A stretch of 64,000 nt of DNA. Source: Bradyrhizobium sp. CB82 (GTDB taxonomy: Bacteria; Pseudomonadota; Alphaproteobacteria; Rhizobiales; Xanthobacteraceae). The translations under genes and the position numbers were made by a program. The first letter of the stretch is position 1. Every line of letters starts with the position of its first letter. Shown here piece after piece: positions 40,007-48,482 of the stretch. The stretch is taken from positions 1,555,001 through 1,619,000 of the forward strand of contig NZ_CP121650.1 in assembly GCF_029714405.1 (NCBI RefSeq), in the 5' to 3' direction. The notes below the pieces were generated by a model. The model searched no databases, was not told the DNA's origin, and was given only the letters and a program-made list of their open reading frames with translations.

Positions 40007-42178
40007 ATGATTCACCATCGTGTCGCGCCGACCGCATCATATGCCGACCTGTCGCGCCGCAATTTCCTCGTCAACAGTGCCGTGGCCGGCGGCGGGCTGA
40101 TCCTGAGCCTTAGCCTACCGTTCGGCCAAGGCAAAGCTCTTGGTGCCGAGAGCTTCACGCCGAACGCTTTCATTCGTATCGGCACCGACGGACAGGTTGT
40201 GCTGACGATGCCCTATGTCGAGATGGGGCAGGGCACCTACACCTCGATCCCGATGCTGATCGCGGAGGAGTTGGAGGTCGCGCTGAAGCAGGTTCGTCTC
40301 GAGCACGCGCCGCCGAACGAAAAGCTCTATGCCAATCCGCTGCTGGGGGTACAGGCGACGGGCAATTCGAATGCCATCCGTGGTGCCTGGAAGCCGCTTC
40401 GCGAAGCCGGCGCGACTGCGCGGATCATGCTGATCACGGCTGCTGCCAAGCGCTGGAGCGTCGATGTTGCGTCCTGCCGAGCGGAGGACGGCGAGGTAAT
40501 TCACACGCCCAGCGGTCGGCACCTCCGTTATGGCGAGCTTGCCGCCGAGGCCGCGCAGATGCCGGTTCCGAAGGACGTCGCGCTGAAGCGGCCGCAAGAA
40601 TTCAAGCTGATCGGGACCCCGGCGAAACGGCTCGATGCTGCCGGCAAGGTGAACGGCACCGTGGTCTATGGCATCGATGCTCGGCCGCCTGGTGTGAAGA
40701 TTGCAACGCTGGCCCAGTCGCCCGTGTTCGGTGGCCGGCTGAAGAGCCTGGACGACAGTGCAGCCAGGGCAACTAGAGGCGTGCGTCAGATCGTCAGGCT
40801 CGACGACGTCGTTGCCGTCGTCGCCGATCACATGGGCGCCGCGAAAAAGGGCCTCGAGGCACTCAAGATCGAGTGGGACGAAGGTCTCCACGCTGGCCTG
40901 AGCACACAGGACGTCGCACGCCAGCTGGAACAAGCAACGCTGAGGGCGGGAGCAGTCGCCCAGAACATTGGTGACGCCGAGGAGGCGATGACGAACGCCG
41001 CGACGAGGATCGAGGCGAGCTATCATTTGCCGTTCCTGGCGCATGCCACCATGGAGCCGATGAATTGCACGGTGCATTTCAGAGGCGGCGAATGCGAGAT
41101 CTGGGTCGGCACCCAGGCGATCGCGCGTGTACAGGCCATGGCGGCGAAAGCCGCCGGGCTGCCAGTCGAAAAAGTGATCATTCACAATCACCTCATCGGC
41201 GGCGGCTTTGGCCGACGTCTCGAGGCCGATGGCGCGGTGCGGGCAGTCGAGATCGCCAAGCAAGTCGATGGTCCTGTGAAGGTGGTGTGGACGCGTGAGG
41301 AGGATATCCAGCACGACATGTATCGTCCGTCCTGGGTCGATCGCATCGCAGCCGGCCTCGACAAGGACGGCAAGCCGGTGGCCTGGGTCAATCGCTTCGC
41401 CGGTTCTTCGGTGATCGCCCGCTGGCTTCCGTCCGCCTTCAGGGACGGCCTCGATCCCGACACGACCGAAGGCGCGATCGACCTGGTCTATGCGCTGCCG
41501 AACTTCCACGTCGAATATGTTCGCGTCGAGCCGCCCGGCATCCCGACGGCGTTCTGGCGCAGCGTTGGTCCCTCGCACAACGTCTTCGTCACGGAGAGCT
41601 TCATCGATGAACTGGCGGCGGCGGCGAAGCAGGATGCTGTAGCCTATCGCCGTGGGCTGCTCGATCACAATCCGCGGGCGAAGGCGGTCCTCGATCTGGC
41701 GGCGGAAAAAGCCGAGTGGGGCGCTCCGCTGCAAAAAGGGCGCGGCCGCGGCATAGCCCTGCAACACGCATTCGGGAGCTATCTGGCCCAGATCGCCGAG
41801 GTTGAGGTCGCCAAGGACGGATCCGTTCGTGTCCACCGTGTGGTCTGCGCGATGGATTGCGGCACCGTGATCAATCCCGACACCGTGCAGGCGCAGATCC
41901 AGAGCGGCGTGATGTTTGGTGTGACCGCCGCACTGTATGGCAAAATCACGCTCAAGAATGGCCGCGTCGAGCAGGCCAATTTCGACACCTATCAGATGCT
42001 GCGCATCAACGAGGCGCCGGCGGTCGAGGTGCACGTGGTCAGCAGCGCCGAACCACCCGGTGGAATGGGAGAGGCCGGCACGTCGGGCATTGTCCCAGCG
42101 ATCGCCAACGCCGTCTTTGCCGCGACGGGAAGGCGGCTCCGCCGGATGCCGATCGATCCCGCCGCACTCAAGGCGTGA
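40007..42178 (+). CDS. molybdopterin-binding subunit of a xanthine dehydrogenase-family hydroxylase (isoquinoline 1-oxidoreductase beta-like)
   Basis: A 723-residue catalytic subunit. A twin-arginine leader (LSRRNFLVNSAVAGGGLILSLSLP) sends the folded enzyme to the periplasm, carrying the leaderless 2Fe-2S partner. Cofactor-binding segments visible are MGQGTYTSIPMLIAEEL, GGGFGRRLEADG and the C-terminal GMGEAGTSGIVPAIANA with the catalytic Glu. It hydroxylates an N-heteroaromatic or oxidises an aldehyde; the substrate is undetermined. It starts two bases after the 2Fe-2S gene. Confidence 0.92.
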   Translation: MIHHRVAPTASYADLSRRNFLVNSAVAGGGLILSLSLPFGQGKALGAESFTPNAFIRIGTDGQVVLTMPYVEMGQGTYTSIPMLIAEELEVALKQVRLEHAPPNEKLYANPLLGVQATGNSNAIRGAWKPLREAGATARIMLITAAAKRWSVDVASCRAEDGEVIHTPSGRHLRYGELAAEAAQMPVPKDVALKRPQEFKLIGTPAKRLDAAGKVNGTVVYGIDARPPGVKIATLAQSPVFGGRLKSLDDSAARATRGVRQIVRLDDVVAVVADHMGAAKKGLEALKIEWDEGLHAGLSTQDVARQLEQATLRAGAVAQNIGDAEEAMTNAATRIEASYHLPFLAHATMEPMNCTVHFRGGECEIWVGTQAIARVQAMAAKAAGLPVEKVIIHNHLIGGGFGRRLEADGAVRAVEIAKQVDGPVKVVWTREEDIQHDMYRPSWVDRIAAGLDKDGKPVAWVNRFAGSSVIARWLPSAFRDGLDPDTTEGAIDLVYALPNFHVEYVRVEPPGIPTAFWRSVGPSHNVFVTESFIDELAAAAKQDAVAYRRGLLDHNPRAKAVLDLAAEKAEWGAPLQKGRGRGIALQHAFGSYLAQIAEVEVAKDGSVRVHRVVCAMDCGTVINPDTVQAQIQSGVMFGVTAALYGKITLKNGRVEQANFDTYQMLRINEAPAVEVHVVSSAEPPGGMGEAGTSGIVPAIANAVFAATGRRLRRMPIDPAALKA

Positions 42179-42217
42179 GCGAAAGCGAGCGCGCTCGAAC
42201 CAACGAGGAGAAGTGAC

Positions 42218-42640
42218 ATGATCCGGAAGGCACAAGCAGTTTGGCGCGGCACTGGTCGCGATGGGAGCGGCCAGCTCTCCAGCGAGTCCGGCGTGCTCGC
42301 GGAGACGCCCTATTCGTTCAAGACCCGCTTCGAGAACGAGAAGGGCACCAATCCGGAAGAGCTGATCGCTGCCGCCCACGCCGGCTGCTTCACCATGGTG
42401 CTTGCCTTCGGCCTGCAACTTGCGGGCTTCAAGCCGACCGAGCTCTCCACGGAAGCTGCCGTCACGCTCGAGCCCGAAGGCAAGGGATTCAAGATCAGCA
42501 AGTCGGCGCTTACCTTACACGGCAAGGTGCCAAACCTTAACGAGGCGGGGTTTGCTCGCATTGCCGGCGATGCCGAGAAGAATTGTCCGGTGTCGAGGGT
42601 TCTCAACGCGACAATCACGCTGGATTCGAAACTCGTCTGA
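42218..42640 (+). CDS. OsmC family peroxiredoxin
   Basis: A 140-residue OsmC/Ohr-fold protein with both redox cysteines: AAHAGCFTM near residue 52 and NCPVSRVL near 123. It reduces organic hydroperoxides using dithiol donors. ATG at 42218 follows GAGGAG. It lies 39 bases after the molybdenum subunit, so it is co-transcribed with oxidative enzymes that may generate peroxides. Confidence 0.92.
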   Translation: MIRKAQAVWRGTGRDGSGQLSSESGVLAETPYSFKTRFENEKGTNPEELIAAAHAGCFTMVLAFGLQLAGFKPTELSTEAAVTLEPEGKGFKISKSALTLHGKVPNLNEAGFARIAGDAEKNCPVSRVLNATITLDSKLV

Positions 42641-42662
42641 TTGACCTCAGGAGAATGACGTC

Positions 42663-43139
42663 ATGACCATCAAACATCAGCCCGACCAGGCCGATTTCAG
42701 GGCGATCCTGCCCGAGCAGATCGACTGGAAGCCGTTCCCCGCGTTTCCGCCCGGCGCTCGCCTCGCGGTGATGGTCGGCTGTCCCGCCGAGCCCGGCCCC
42801 TATGTGGTCAGGGTGAAAGTGCCGGGCGACACGAAATTGATGCCGCACAAGCATCCCGAGGATCGCATCTACACCGTGATGTCCGGCGTCTTCTACATCG
42901 GGCTCGGCGAGGTCTTCGACGGTGACAAGGTGCAAGCCTATCCGCCGGGTAGCGTCGTCGTTCTGCCTGGCGAGACCTGGCACTACCACTGGGCCAAGTC
43001 CGGCGAATACGTCACGCAGGTCTCGGCGATCGGCCCGCTCGGTCTCGAATATCACGACGCGCACGACGATCCGCGTCGGATCCCGACGTCATCGGCAGAT
43101 TTCGGTTGCCACTATGAGAGGGCGCTCTCGACGCAGTAG
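42663..43139 (+). CDS. cupin domain-containing protein
   Basis: A 158-residue single-domain cupin. The first motif contains metal-ligand histidines (MPHKHPEDRIYTVMSG) and the second has LPGETWHYHW. Cytosolic, with no leader. Proteins of this kind are metal-dependent oxygenases, isomerases or binding proteins; the specific role is unknown. It lies 22 bases after the OsmC gene and 27 bases before the HlyD gene. Confidence 0.87.
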   Translation: MTIKHQPDQADFRAILPEQIDWKPFPAFPPGARLAVMVGCPAEPGPYVVRVKVPGDTKLMPHKHPEDRIYTVMSGVFYIGLGEVFDGDKVQAYPPGSVVVLPGETWHYHWAKSGEYVTQVSAIGPLGLEYHDAHDDPRRIPTSSADFGCHYERALSTQ

Positions 43140-43166
43140 CGCTCGGAAATCACGAGGAAGCTAACC

Positions 43167-44321
43167 ATGTCCGACGTTTCTGCTTCTTATGTCTCTGGAC
43201 CTCGCGCGAAGACTGGCCTTCATCCGTCCCGCCAGGCACTCCGGCGTACGGCGATGGCATTCGCCGGAGCACTTGCGGTCGCCGCGACCGCCGCTTCCGG
43301 CGATTACTATCTCACCACCGGGCGCTATCTGGAAACGACCGATGACGCCTATGTCAAGGCCGATTCCACGATCGTCGCGCCGAAGGTTTCCGGCTACATC
43401 GGCGAGGTGCTGGTATCCGACAACGAGCCGGTCAAAGCGGGCCAGCTCCTGGCGCGGATCGACGACCGCGATTTCAGGACCGCGCTGCATCAGGCCCGCG
43501 CTGACGTCGCGGCCTCGGAAGCTGCGGTAAATAATCTGAACGCACAGATCGAATTGCAGTCGCCCTTGATCGAGCAGCAGGCCGCCGAGGTGGACGCCAC
43601 CGAAGCCAATCTGAAGTTCGCGCGGGAAGAGCGAGCCCGCTATGACGATCTGATGAAGTCGGGCTCCGGCACGGTACAACGCGCCCAGCAGACCGACGCG
43701 GCCTTGCGTGCACAAAGCGCGCAACTCCAGCAAGGTAAGGCCGGGCTGATTGCCGCCAACAAGAAGGTCGAGGTGCTCTCGACCCAACGCGCCCAGGCGC
43801 TCGCCCAGCTCGACCATGCCCGTGCCGTGGAGCAGCAGGCGGCGCTGAACCTGTCCTACACGGAGATCACTGCGCCCGTTGAAGGCTCCGTCGGTGCCCG
43901 TTCGCTGCGGGTCGGCCAGTATGTCCAGGCGGGCACGCAATTGATGGCCGTGGTTCCGCTGGATGCGGTGTATGTGGTCGCGAATTTCAAGGAGACCCAG
44001 CTCACCCACGTGCGCAACGGCCAGCCGGTCGAGCTCAGGATCGACAGCTTCCATTCGACCAGGCTGAAAGGCCATGTCGACAGCCTGTCGCCGGCGAGCG
44101 GTCTGGAGTTCGCCCTGCTGCCGCCCGACAACGCCACCGGCAACTTCACCAAGATCGTGCAGCGCGTTCCCGTGAAGATCGTGTTCGACGGCGGGAACCT
44201 CAAAGGTTTGTTGCGCCCCGGAATGTCGGCGGTGCCGACCATCGATACCAAATCGACCGTTATCGCCGAGCGGGACGAAACACGGCGGCTCGCATCGGGC
44301 GGACCCAAGCCCCGCAGTTGA
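43167..44321 (+). CDS. HlyD/EmrA family membrane fusion protein (first pump)
   Basis: A 384-residue periplasmic adaptor. One N-terminal transmembrane helix (AFAGALAVAATAASGDYY) is followed by a biotinyl-lipoyl-like half (VSGYIGEVLVSDNEPVKAGQLLARID), a long alpha-helical hairpin rich in Ala/Gln/Glu (about 105-215) and the beta-barrel (ITAPVEGSVGARSLRVGQYVQAG). EmrA-type proteins pair with DHA2 MFS pumps; the next gene is one. ATG at 43167 follows GAGGAA. Confidence 0.92.
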   Translation: MSDVSASYVSGPRAKTGLHPSRQALRRTAMAFAGALAVAATAASGDYYLTTGRYLETTDDAYVKADSTIVAPKVSGYIGEVLVSDNEPVKAGQLLARIDDRDFRTALHQARADVAASEAAVNNLNAQIELQSPLIEQQAAEVDATEANLKFAREERARYDDLMKSGSGTVQRAQQTDAALRAQSAQLQQGKAGLIAANKKVEVLSTQRAQALAQLDHARAVEQQAALNLSYTEITAPVEGSVGARSLRVGQYVQAGTQLMAVVPLDAVYVVANFKETQLTHVRNGQPVELRIDSFHSTRLKGHVDSLSPASGLEFALLPPDNATGNFTKIVQRVPVKIVFDGGNLKGLLRPGMSAVPTIDTKSTVIAERDETRRLASGGPKPRS

Positions 44322-44371
44322 GCGAATGCGCGTCGTGAAGGGCATGCTCCCTCGCGCCCAAGGAGAGGACG

Positions 44372-45991
44372 ATGACCGCACGGCAGGCCACCATCGATGC
44401 CATTCCGGCGGGCGAAAGCCGGCCGGCCGTGGCGGCGCCGTGCACTCCCGCCGTTCCTCTGAAGACGTGGATCGCGGTGATTGGCGCCACGCTGGGCGCA
44501 TTCATGGCAGTGCTCAACATCCAGATCGTGAACGCCTCGCTTGCCGACATCCAGGGCGGGATCGGCGCCGGGATCGATGACGGCGGCTGGATTTCGACGT
44601 CGTATCTGATCGCAGAGATCGTGGTGATCCCCCTGAGCGGCTGGCTTGCCCAGGTGTTCTCGATCCGCATCTACCTCCTGACCAACGCCTTCCTTTTCCT
44701 CGTGTTCTCGGCGGCCTGCGCGTTCGCGCAAGATTTGCCGCAGATGATCGCGTTGCGCGCCGTGCAGGGCTTTAGCGGCGGTGTGTTGATTCCCCTGGCA
44801 TTCACGCTGATCATCACCTTGTTGCCGAAAGCCAAGCAGCCCATCGGTCAGGCGCTGTTCGCGATCTCCGCGACGTTTGCGCCGGCGATCGGGCCGACCA
44901 TCGGCGGCTATCTCACCGAGAACTGGGGCTGGCAATACATCTTCTACGTCAACGTCGTGCCAGGCACGATCATGATCGGGATGCTCTACTTCTCCTTGGA
45001 AGCAACGCCGATGAAGCTGTCGTTGCTGCGCGACGGCGACTGGCCTGGAATCGTCACTATGGCGATCGGGCTCTCGGCGCTGCAGACCGTGCTGGAGGAG
45101 GGCAACAAGGATGATTGGTTCGGCTCGCCATTCATCGTCCGTTTCGCGGTCATTGCCGCGATCGCGCTGCCGCTGTTTGTCGCGATCGAACTGACTAGCG
45201 AGAAGCCGCTGTTGAATCTGCGCCTGCTGTCCCGTCGCAGTTTCGGCTTCGGCGTCCTCGCGAATTTTCTGCTTGGCGTCGCCTTATACGGTTCGGTCTA
45301 CATTCTGCCCGTCTATTTATCTCGCATTCAGGGCTACAATTCCGAGCAGATCGGCGCGGTGCTGGCGTGGACCGGGTTACCGCAGCTTGTGCTGATCCCT
45401 CTGGTGCCGCGGCTGATGAAGCGGACCGATCCGCGCATCATGATCAGCTTTGGCTTTGCGCTCTTCGCCGCCTCAAACTTCATGAACATCTACATGACCG
45501 GCGACTATGCGGCTGATCAGTTGTTTTGGCCCAATGTCGTCCGTGCTGTGGGTCAGGCCCTCATGTTTGCGCCGCTTTCGGCGGTCGCAACTGCCGGAAT
45601 CGAGCCGGAGAATGCCGGGTCCGCATCTGCGTTGTTCAATATGATGCGCCAACTCGGCGGCGCGATCGGGATTGCTGCACTGCAGACGTTGCTGACCAAG
45701 CGCGAGCAGTATCATTCCAATGTGCTCTCGCCGTCGGTCTCGTTACTGGAGCAGGCGACCCGGACCCGGCTGGATCAGCTCACGGAATATTTCATCAGCC
45801 ATGGCGTGATCGACCGCGTTGACGCCGCGCACCGCGCCTACGTCGCGATCGGAAAGATCATCCAGAAGCAGGCCTTCATCCTTGCCTTTAGCGACACCTT
45901 TTACGCGCTGGGCGTGGCACTGATCGTCGCGCTGGTGGCTGGCCTGATGCTCAAGAGGCCCGATCACCTCGAAGCAGGCGGGGCGCATTAG
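44372..45991 (+). CDS. DHA2 (EmrB/QacA) family MFS drug transporter (first pump)
   Basis: A 539-residue inner-membrane transporter with about 14 hydrophobic segments. DHA2 features are the first helix pattern (TLGAFMAVLNIQIVNASLADIQGG), IDDGGWISTSYLIAEIVVIPLSGWL and the motif C-like GPTIGGYLTENWGWQYIFYVN. It works by proton antiport and, with the HlyD partner 50 bases upstream, would export a hydrophobic toxic compound across both membranes through an outer-membrane channel encoded elsewhere. ATG at 44372 follows AAGGAGAGG. Confidence 0.93.
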   Translation: MTARQATIDAIPAGESRPAVAAPCTPAVPLKTWIAVIGATLGAFMAVLNIQIVNASLADIQGGIGAGIDDGGWISTSYLIAEIVVIPLSGWLAQVFSIRIYLLTNAFLFLVFSAACAFAQDLPQMIALRAVQGFSGGVLIPLAFTLIITLLPKAKQPIGQALFAISATFAPAIGPTIGGYLTENWGWQYIFYVNVVPGTIMIGMLYFSLEATPMKLSLLRDGDWPGIVTMAIGLSALQTVLEEGNKDDWFGSPFIVRFAVIAAIALPLFVAIELTSEKPLLNLRLLSRRSFGFGVLANFLLGVALYGSVYILPVYLSRIQGYNSEQIGAVLAWTGLPQLVLIPLVPRLMKRTDPRIMISFGFALFAASNFMNIYMTGDYAADQLFWPNVVRAVGQALMFAPLSAVATAGIEPENAGSASALFNMMRQLGGAIGIAALQTLLTKREQYHSNVLSPSVSLLEQATRTRLDQLTEYFISHGVIDRVDAAHRAYVAIGKIIQKQAFILAFSDTFYALGVALIVALVAGLMLKRPDHLEAGGAH

Positions 45992-46026
45992 CCGGTTTGC
46001 AAAGAACTTCGCAAGGGAGAATGACC

Positions 46027-46407
46027 ATGAAGCCCGACATGAGCCTCCACGGATCTTCAGCCGAGACTATCAAAGCGCTGCGCGTACCTACGAAGCCGCC
46101 CGCGACGATTGATTCGATCGCCATCTCGATGCGGTCGATGGGAATAGGCGCCTGGTTAATCGTCGTCGTTCTGATCACATTATTAGTCGGTACTGTCTTC
46201 GTTTCCTATCTGGGTTGGACGAGCGCAGCCGGAACTGACGTTCCTGCCTCGGGATATATTGCACTCGTAATCGGCGTGATTTGTTCTCTTGCTGTCGGCT
46301 TCGGCCTGATGGCGCTGGTCTTTTACAGCAGCCGCGCCGGGTACGATGAGCCCGCACGGCTCGTGCCGAAGGACGACGCTCCCTCCGACGAGAGGATACC
46401 GCGATGA
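46027..46407 (+). CDS. small inner-membrane hypothetical protein
   Basis: About 126 residues. A cytoplasmic N terminus of roughly 35 residues is followed by two transmembrane helices (GAWLIVVVLITLLVGTVFV and GYIALVIGVICSLAVGFGL) and a short charged tail. ATG at 46027 has the better spacing to GGGAG; an ATG at 46021 is also in frame. It closes the forward cluster, 35 bases after the MFS gene, and may be an accessory to the pump. A frame overlapping its stop (ATGA, 46404) has no family features and is not called. Confidence 0.75.
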   Translation: MKPDMSLHGSSAETIKALRVPTKPPATIDSIAISMRSMGIGAWLIVVVLITLLVGTVFVSYLGWTSAAGTDVPASGYIALVIGVICSLAVGFGLMALVFYSSRAGYDEPARLVPKDDAPSDERIPR

Positions 46408-46509
46408 CGTCAGCTCAACCGAAGGAGCGTACGGCGAAATCCATCGAGGGCGATGGCTTCGACATTTTTCTCCTTCGCATTCGTTCGATGCCTGAGGATG
46501 CGTTGCGGC

Positions 46510-47151
46510 TCAATCCGCTTCGACCGGACATCCGCAGATCACACTCGTCGCTTTCCGCGCGATCTCCCTCAGCTCGGACAGGCGAGCGCCGGCACGGGCG
46601 CGGATGGCGATGGTGTGCATCGTGGCTGACGCGAGAACCGCAAGTGCCGCTGGATCGGCATCATGCTTCAGCTCGCCCCTCTCGCGTGCTGTCCGAAGGC
46701 GAGCTTCAAAATCGGCGTCGAGCATGCGGAGCCCGGCGGCAACACTCTTCCGGATCTCTGCATCTTCGACCGCCTCGGCTACCGCTGTCCCGATCACAAA
46801 GCAGCCGCGCGCGGAGCCTTTGCGCGAAAAATAGAAGGACAACGCCGCCTCATAGGCAAGCATCAGCGCTTCGGCCAAGGGACGGTCCCCCGCGAGGGCC
46901 TCGCGCGTCGCAGCCAGGGTCATCTCCCAATAGCGTGCGAGAGCCTCGAGATAGAGTGCGTGCTTGTTGCCGAATGCCGCATAGAGGCTCGGCGGGTTCA
47001 TTCCAGTTGCAGCCGCGATCTTGTCCAGCGGGGTGCCCGAATACCCGGTCCTCCAGAAGGTCTCGGTCGCCTGCTTCAGGGCTGCCTCCGCGTCGTAGGC
47101 GCGCGGCCGCCCACGAGGTGCCGCTGCCGTTTCGTTCTTTCTTCGGGGCAT
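46510..47151 (-). CDS. TetR family transcriptional regulator
   Basis: A 213-residue repressor. The N-terminal helix-turn-helix (ALKQATETFWRTGYSGTPLDKIAAATGMNPPSLYAAFGNK) is classic TetR, and the helical C-terminal domain should bind an effector. ATG at 47151 (MPRRKNETA) is chosen; the longer frame upstream opens at a TTG in AT-rich promoter DNA. It is divergent from the second HlyD/MFS pump, with two palindrome-like sites in the shared 140-bp promoter region, so it very probably represses that pump. Confidence 0.92.
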   Translation of the reverse strand: MPRRKNETAAAPRGRPRAYDAEAALKQATETFWRTGYSGTPLDKIAAATGMNPPSLYAAFGNKHALYLEALARYWEMTLAATREALAGDRPLAEALMLAYEAALSFYFSRKGSARGCFVIGTAVAEAVEDAEIRKSVAAGLRMLDADFEARLRTARERGELKHDADPAALAVLASATMHTIAIRARAGARLSELREIARKATSVICGCPVEAD

Positions 47152-47186
47152 GTCGAAATCTCGGTCGTTGGATGTTGAGGCATATT

Positions 47187-47263
47187 TATAGCAATCGTTA
47201 TAAAAAAACAACTGGGAGCCCCTTGATTGTCGTGCAGGGGTAAACTAATTGTAACGAACGTTA
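47187..47263. promoter_or_regulatory. divergent promoter with two candidate TetR operators
   Basis: The AT-rich gap between TetR and HlyD holds TATAGCAATCGTTATA (47187-47202) and TAACGAACGTTA (47252-47263). Both are imperfect palindromes sharing a CGTTA half-site, with centres about 63 bases apart (about six helical turns). This is a common layout for a TetR protein controlling both itself and a divergent efflux operon. Confidence 0.5.
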
Positions 47264-47291
47264 TGAAATAGAATTGACGTGAGGGGTTTCC

Positions 47292-48482
47292 ATGCGGTTA
47301 GATCTTTTGCCAGTCGCCGGCTCGAAGGGAGAACGCGAAGAGTTTCGCGAGAGCTCTGCGGAAGCGCGATTTGATCGAACTGTCGACGACTCGCCGCCCG
47401 ATCGCGCGGTCGCGCTACCCCGAAGGAGCGTGATGGAGCGGCTGCGCCGACCGCTCATGCTCGCTCTGCCTCTCATGGTGGCGGCACTCGGAGCCGCCGT
47501 GTATCTCGTGCAAGAACCTTACGTCTCGACCGACAATGCGTTCGTTCGGGCCGCGAAAGTGACCGTCAACGCCCGAGTTTCCGGCCAAGCGGTTGAGATC
47601 GCCGTGCACGATAACGAGAGTGTCCGGCAGGGCCAGGTCCTGTTCCGGATCGACCCGGAGCCCTACCAGATCGCAGTCGATCAGGCGGAGGCGCGGCTCG
47701 GTAGCGCGCGCCTCCAGATCGAGGGGCTCAAGGCGACCTACCGCCAACAACAGGCCGAGCTGCAGTCAGCGAGGGATTCAGCCGACTTCGACGCGCGCGA
47801 GTACGACCGCAAGAAGATGCTGGTCGCCTCCGATTTTACCCCGCGTGCGGTCTTCGAGCGAGCCGAGACAAATCTCAAGGTCTCGCGCCAGCGCATTTCG
47901 TCGATTGAGCAGCAGATCGCCAGCACAATCGTGGCTCTGGACGGCGATCCGGACATTGACGTCAATCGCCATCCGACGGTTCGTGCGGCCAAGGCCCAGC
48001 TCGACCGTGCCCGGCTCGACCTTTCCTATGCGACGGTGACGGCGCCCGACGACGGTGTCGTCACCAGGGTCGACGATCTACAGATCGGCGGCTTCGTCAA
48101 TGCCGGAGCGCCGGTGTTTTCGCTGCTGTCGAGCCGTCACGTCTGGATCGAAGCGAATTTTCGCGAGACAGGGCTGACCCATATGCGTCCGGGTCAGGAG
48201 GCAACGATCGACGTCGACGCGTATCCCGATCGCAAATTCAGGGCGCACATCGTCAGCATGAGTCCCGGCACCGGATCGGATTTCTCGGTCCTGCCGCCCG
48301 AGAATGCGACCGGAAATTGGGTCAAGGTGGTCCAGCGCCTGCCGGTGCGTCTCGAGCTCGATGACGTTGATGCGAGCAGGCCATTGTTTTCCGGCATCAG
48401 TGTCACCGCGCGGGTCGATACCGGCTATCGCGGCAGCTTGCGCCACCTGCTGCAGCCAACCTACGCGGCGGGGTTCAGATGA
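47292..48482 (+). CDS. HlyD/EmrA family membrane fusion protein (second pump)
   Basis: A 396-residue periplasmic adaptor with an unusually long, charged cytoplasmic N terminus (about 52 residues), one transmembrane helix (LMLALPLMVAALGAAVYLV), lipoyl half (VSGQAVEIAVHDNESVRQGQVLFRID), coiled-coil hairpin (about 130-215) and beta-barrel (TAPDDGVVTRVDDLQIGGFVNAG). It is related to but clearly distinct from the adaptor at 43167. ATG at 47292 follows GAGGGG. Its end overlaps the MFS start by ATGA (48479-48482). Confidence 0.9.
   Translation: MRLDLLPVAGSKGEREEFRESSAEARFDRTVDDSPPDRAVALPRRSVMERLRRPLMLALPLMVAALGAAVYLVQEPYVSTDNAFVRAAKVTVNARVSGQAVEIAVHDNESVRQGQVLFRIDPEPYQIAVDQAEARLGSARLQIEGLKATYRQQQAELQSARDSADFDAREYDRKKMLVASDFTPRAVFERAETNLKVSRQRISSIEQQIASTIVALDGDPDIDVNRHPTVRAAKAQLDRARLDLSYATVTAPDDGVVTRVDDLQIGGFVNAGAPVFSLLSSRHVWIEANFRETGLTHMRPGQEATIDVDAYPDRKFRAHIVSMSPGTGSDFSVLPPENATGNWVKVVQRLPVRLELDDVDASRPLFSGISVTARVDTGYRGSLRHLLQPTYAAGFR

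Noticed and set aside
40115-42418. Long reverse frame of 767 codons
   Set aside because: Exact antisense of the well-supported molybdopterin subunit; His/Arg/Asp-rich composition and no family pattern.
46404-47243. Forward frame starting with ATGA overlap after the small membrane protein
   Set aside because: After about 35 codons it is antisense to the TetR gene and turns Arg/Ser-rich; no family features.
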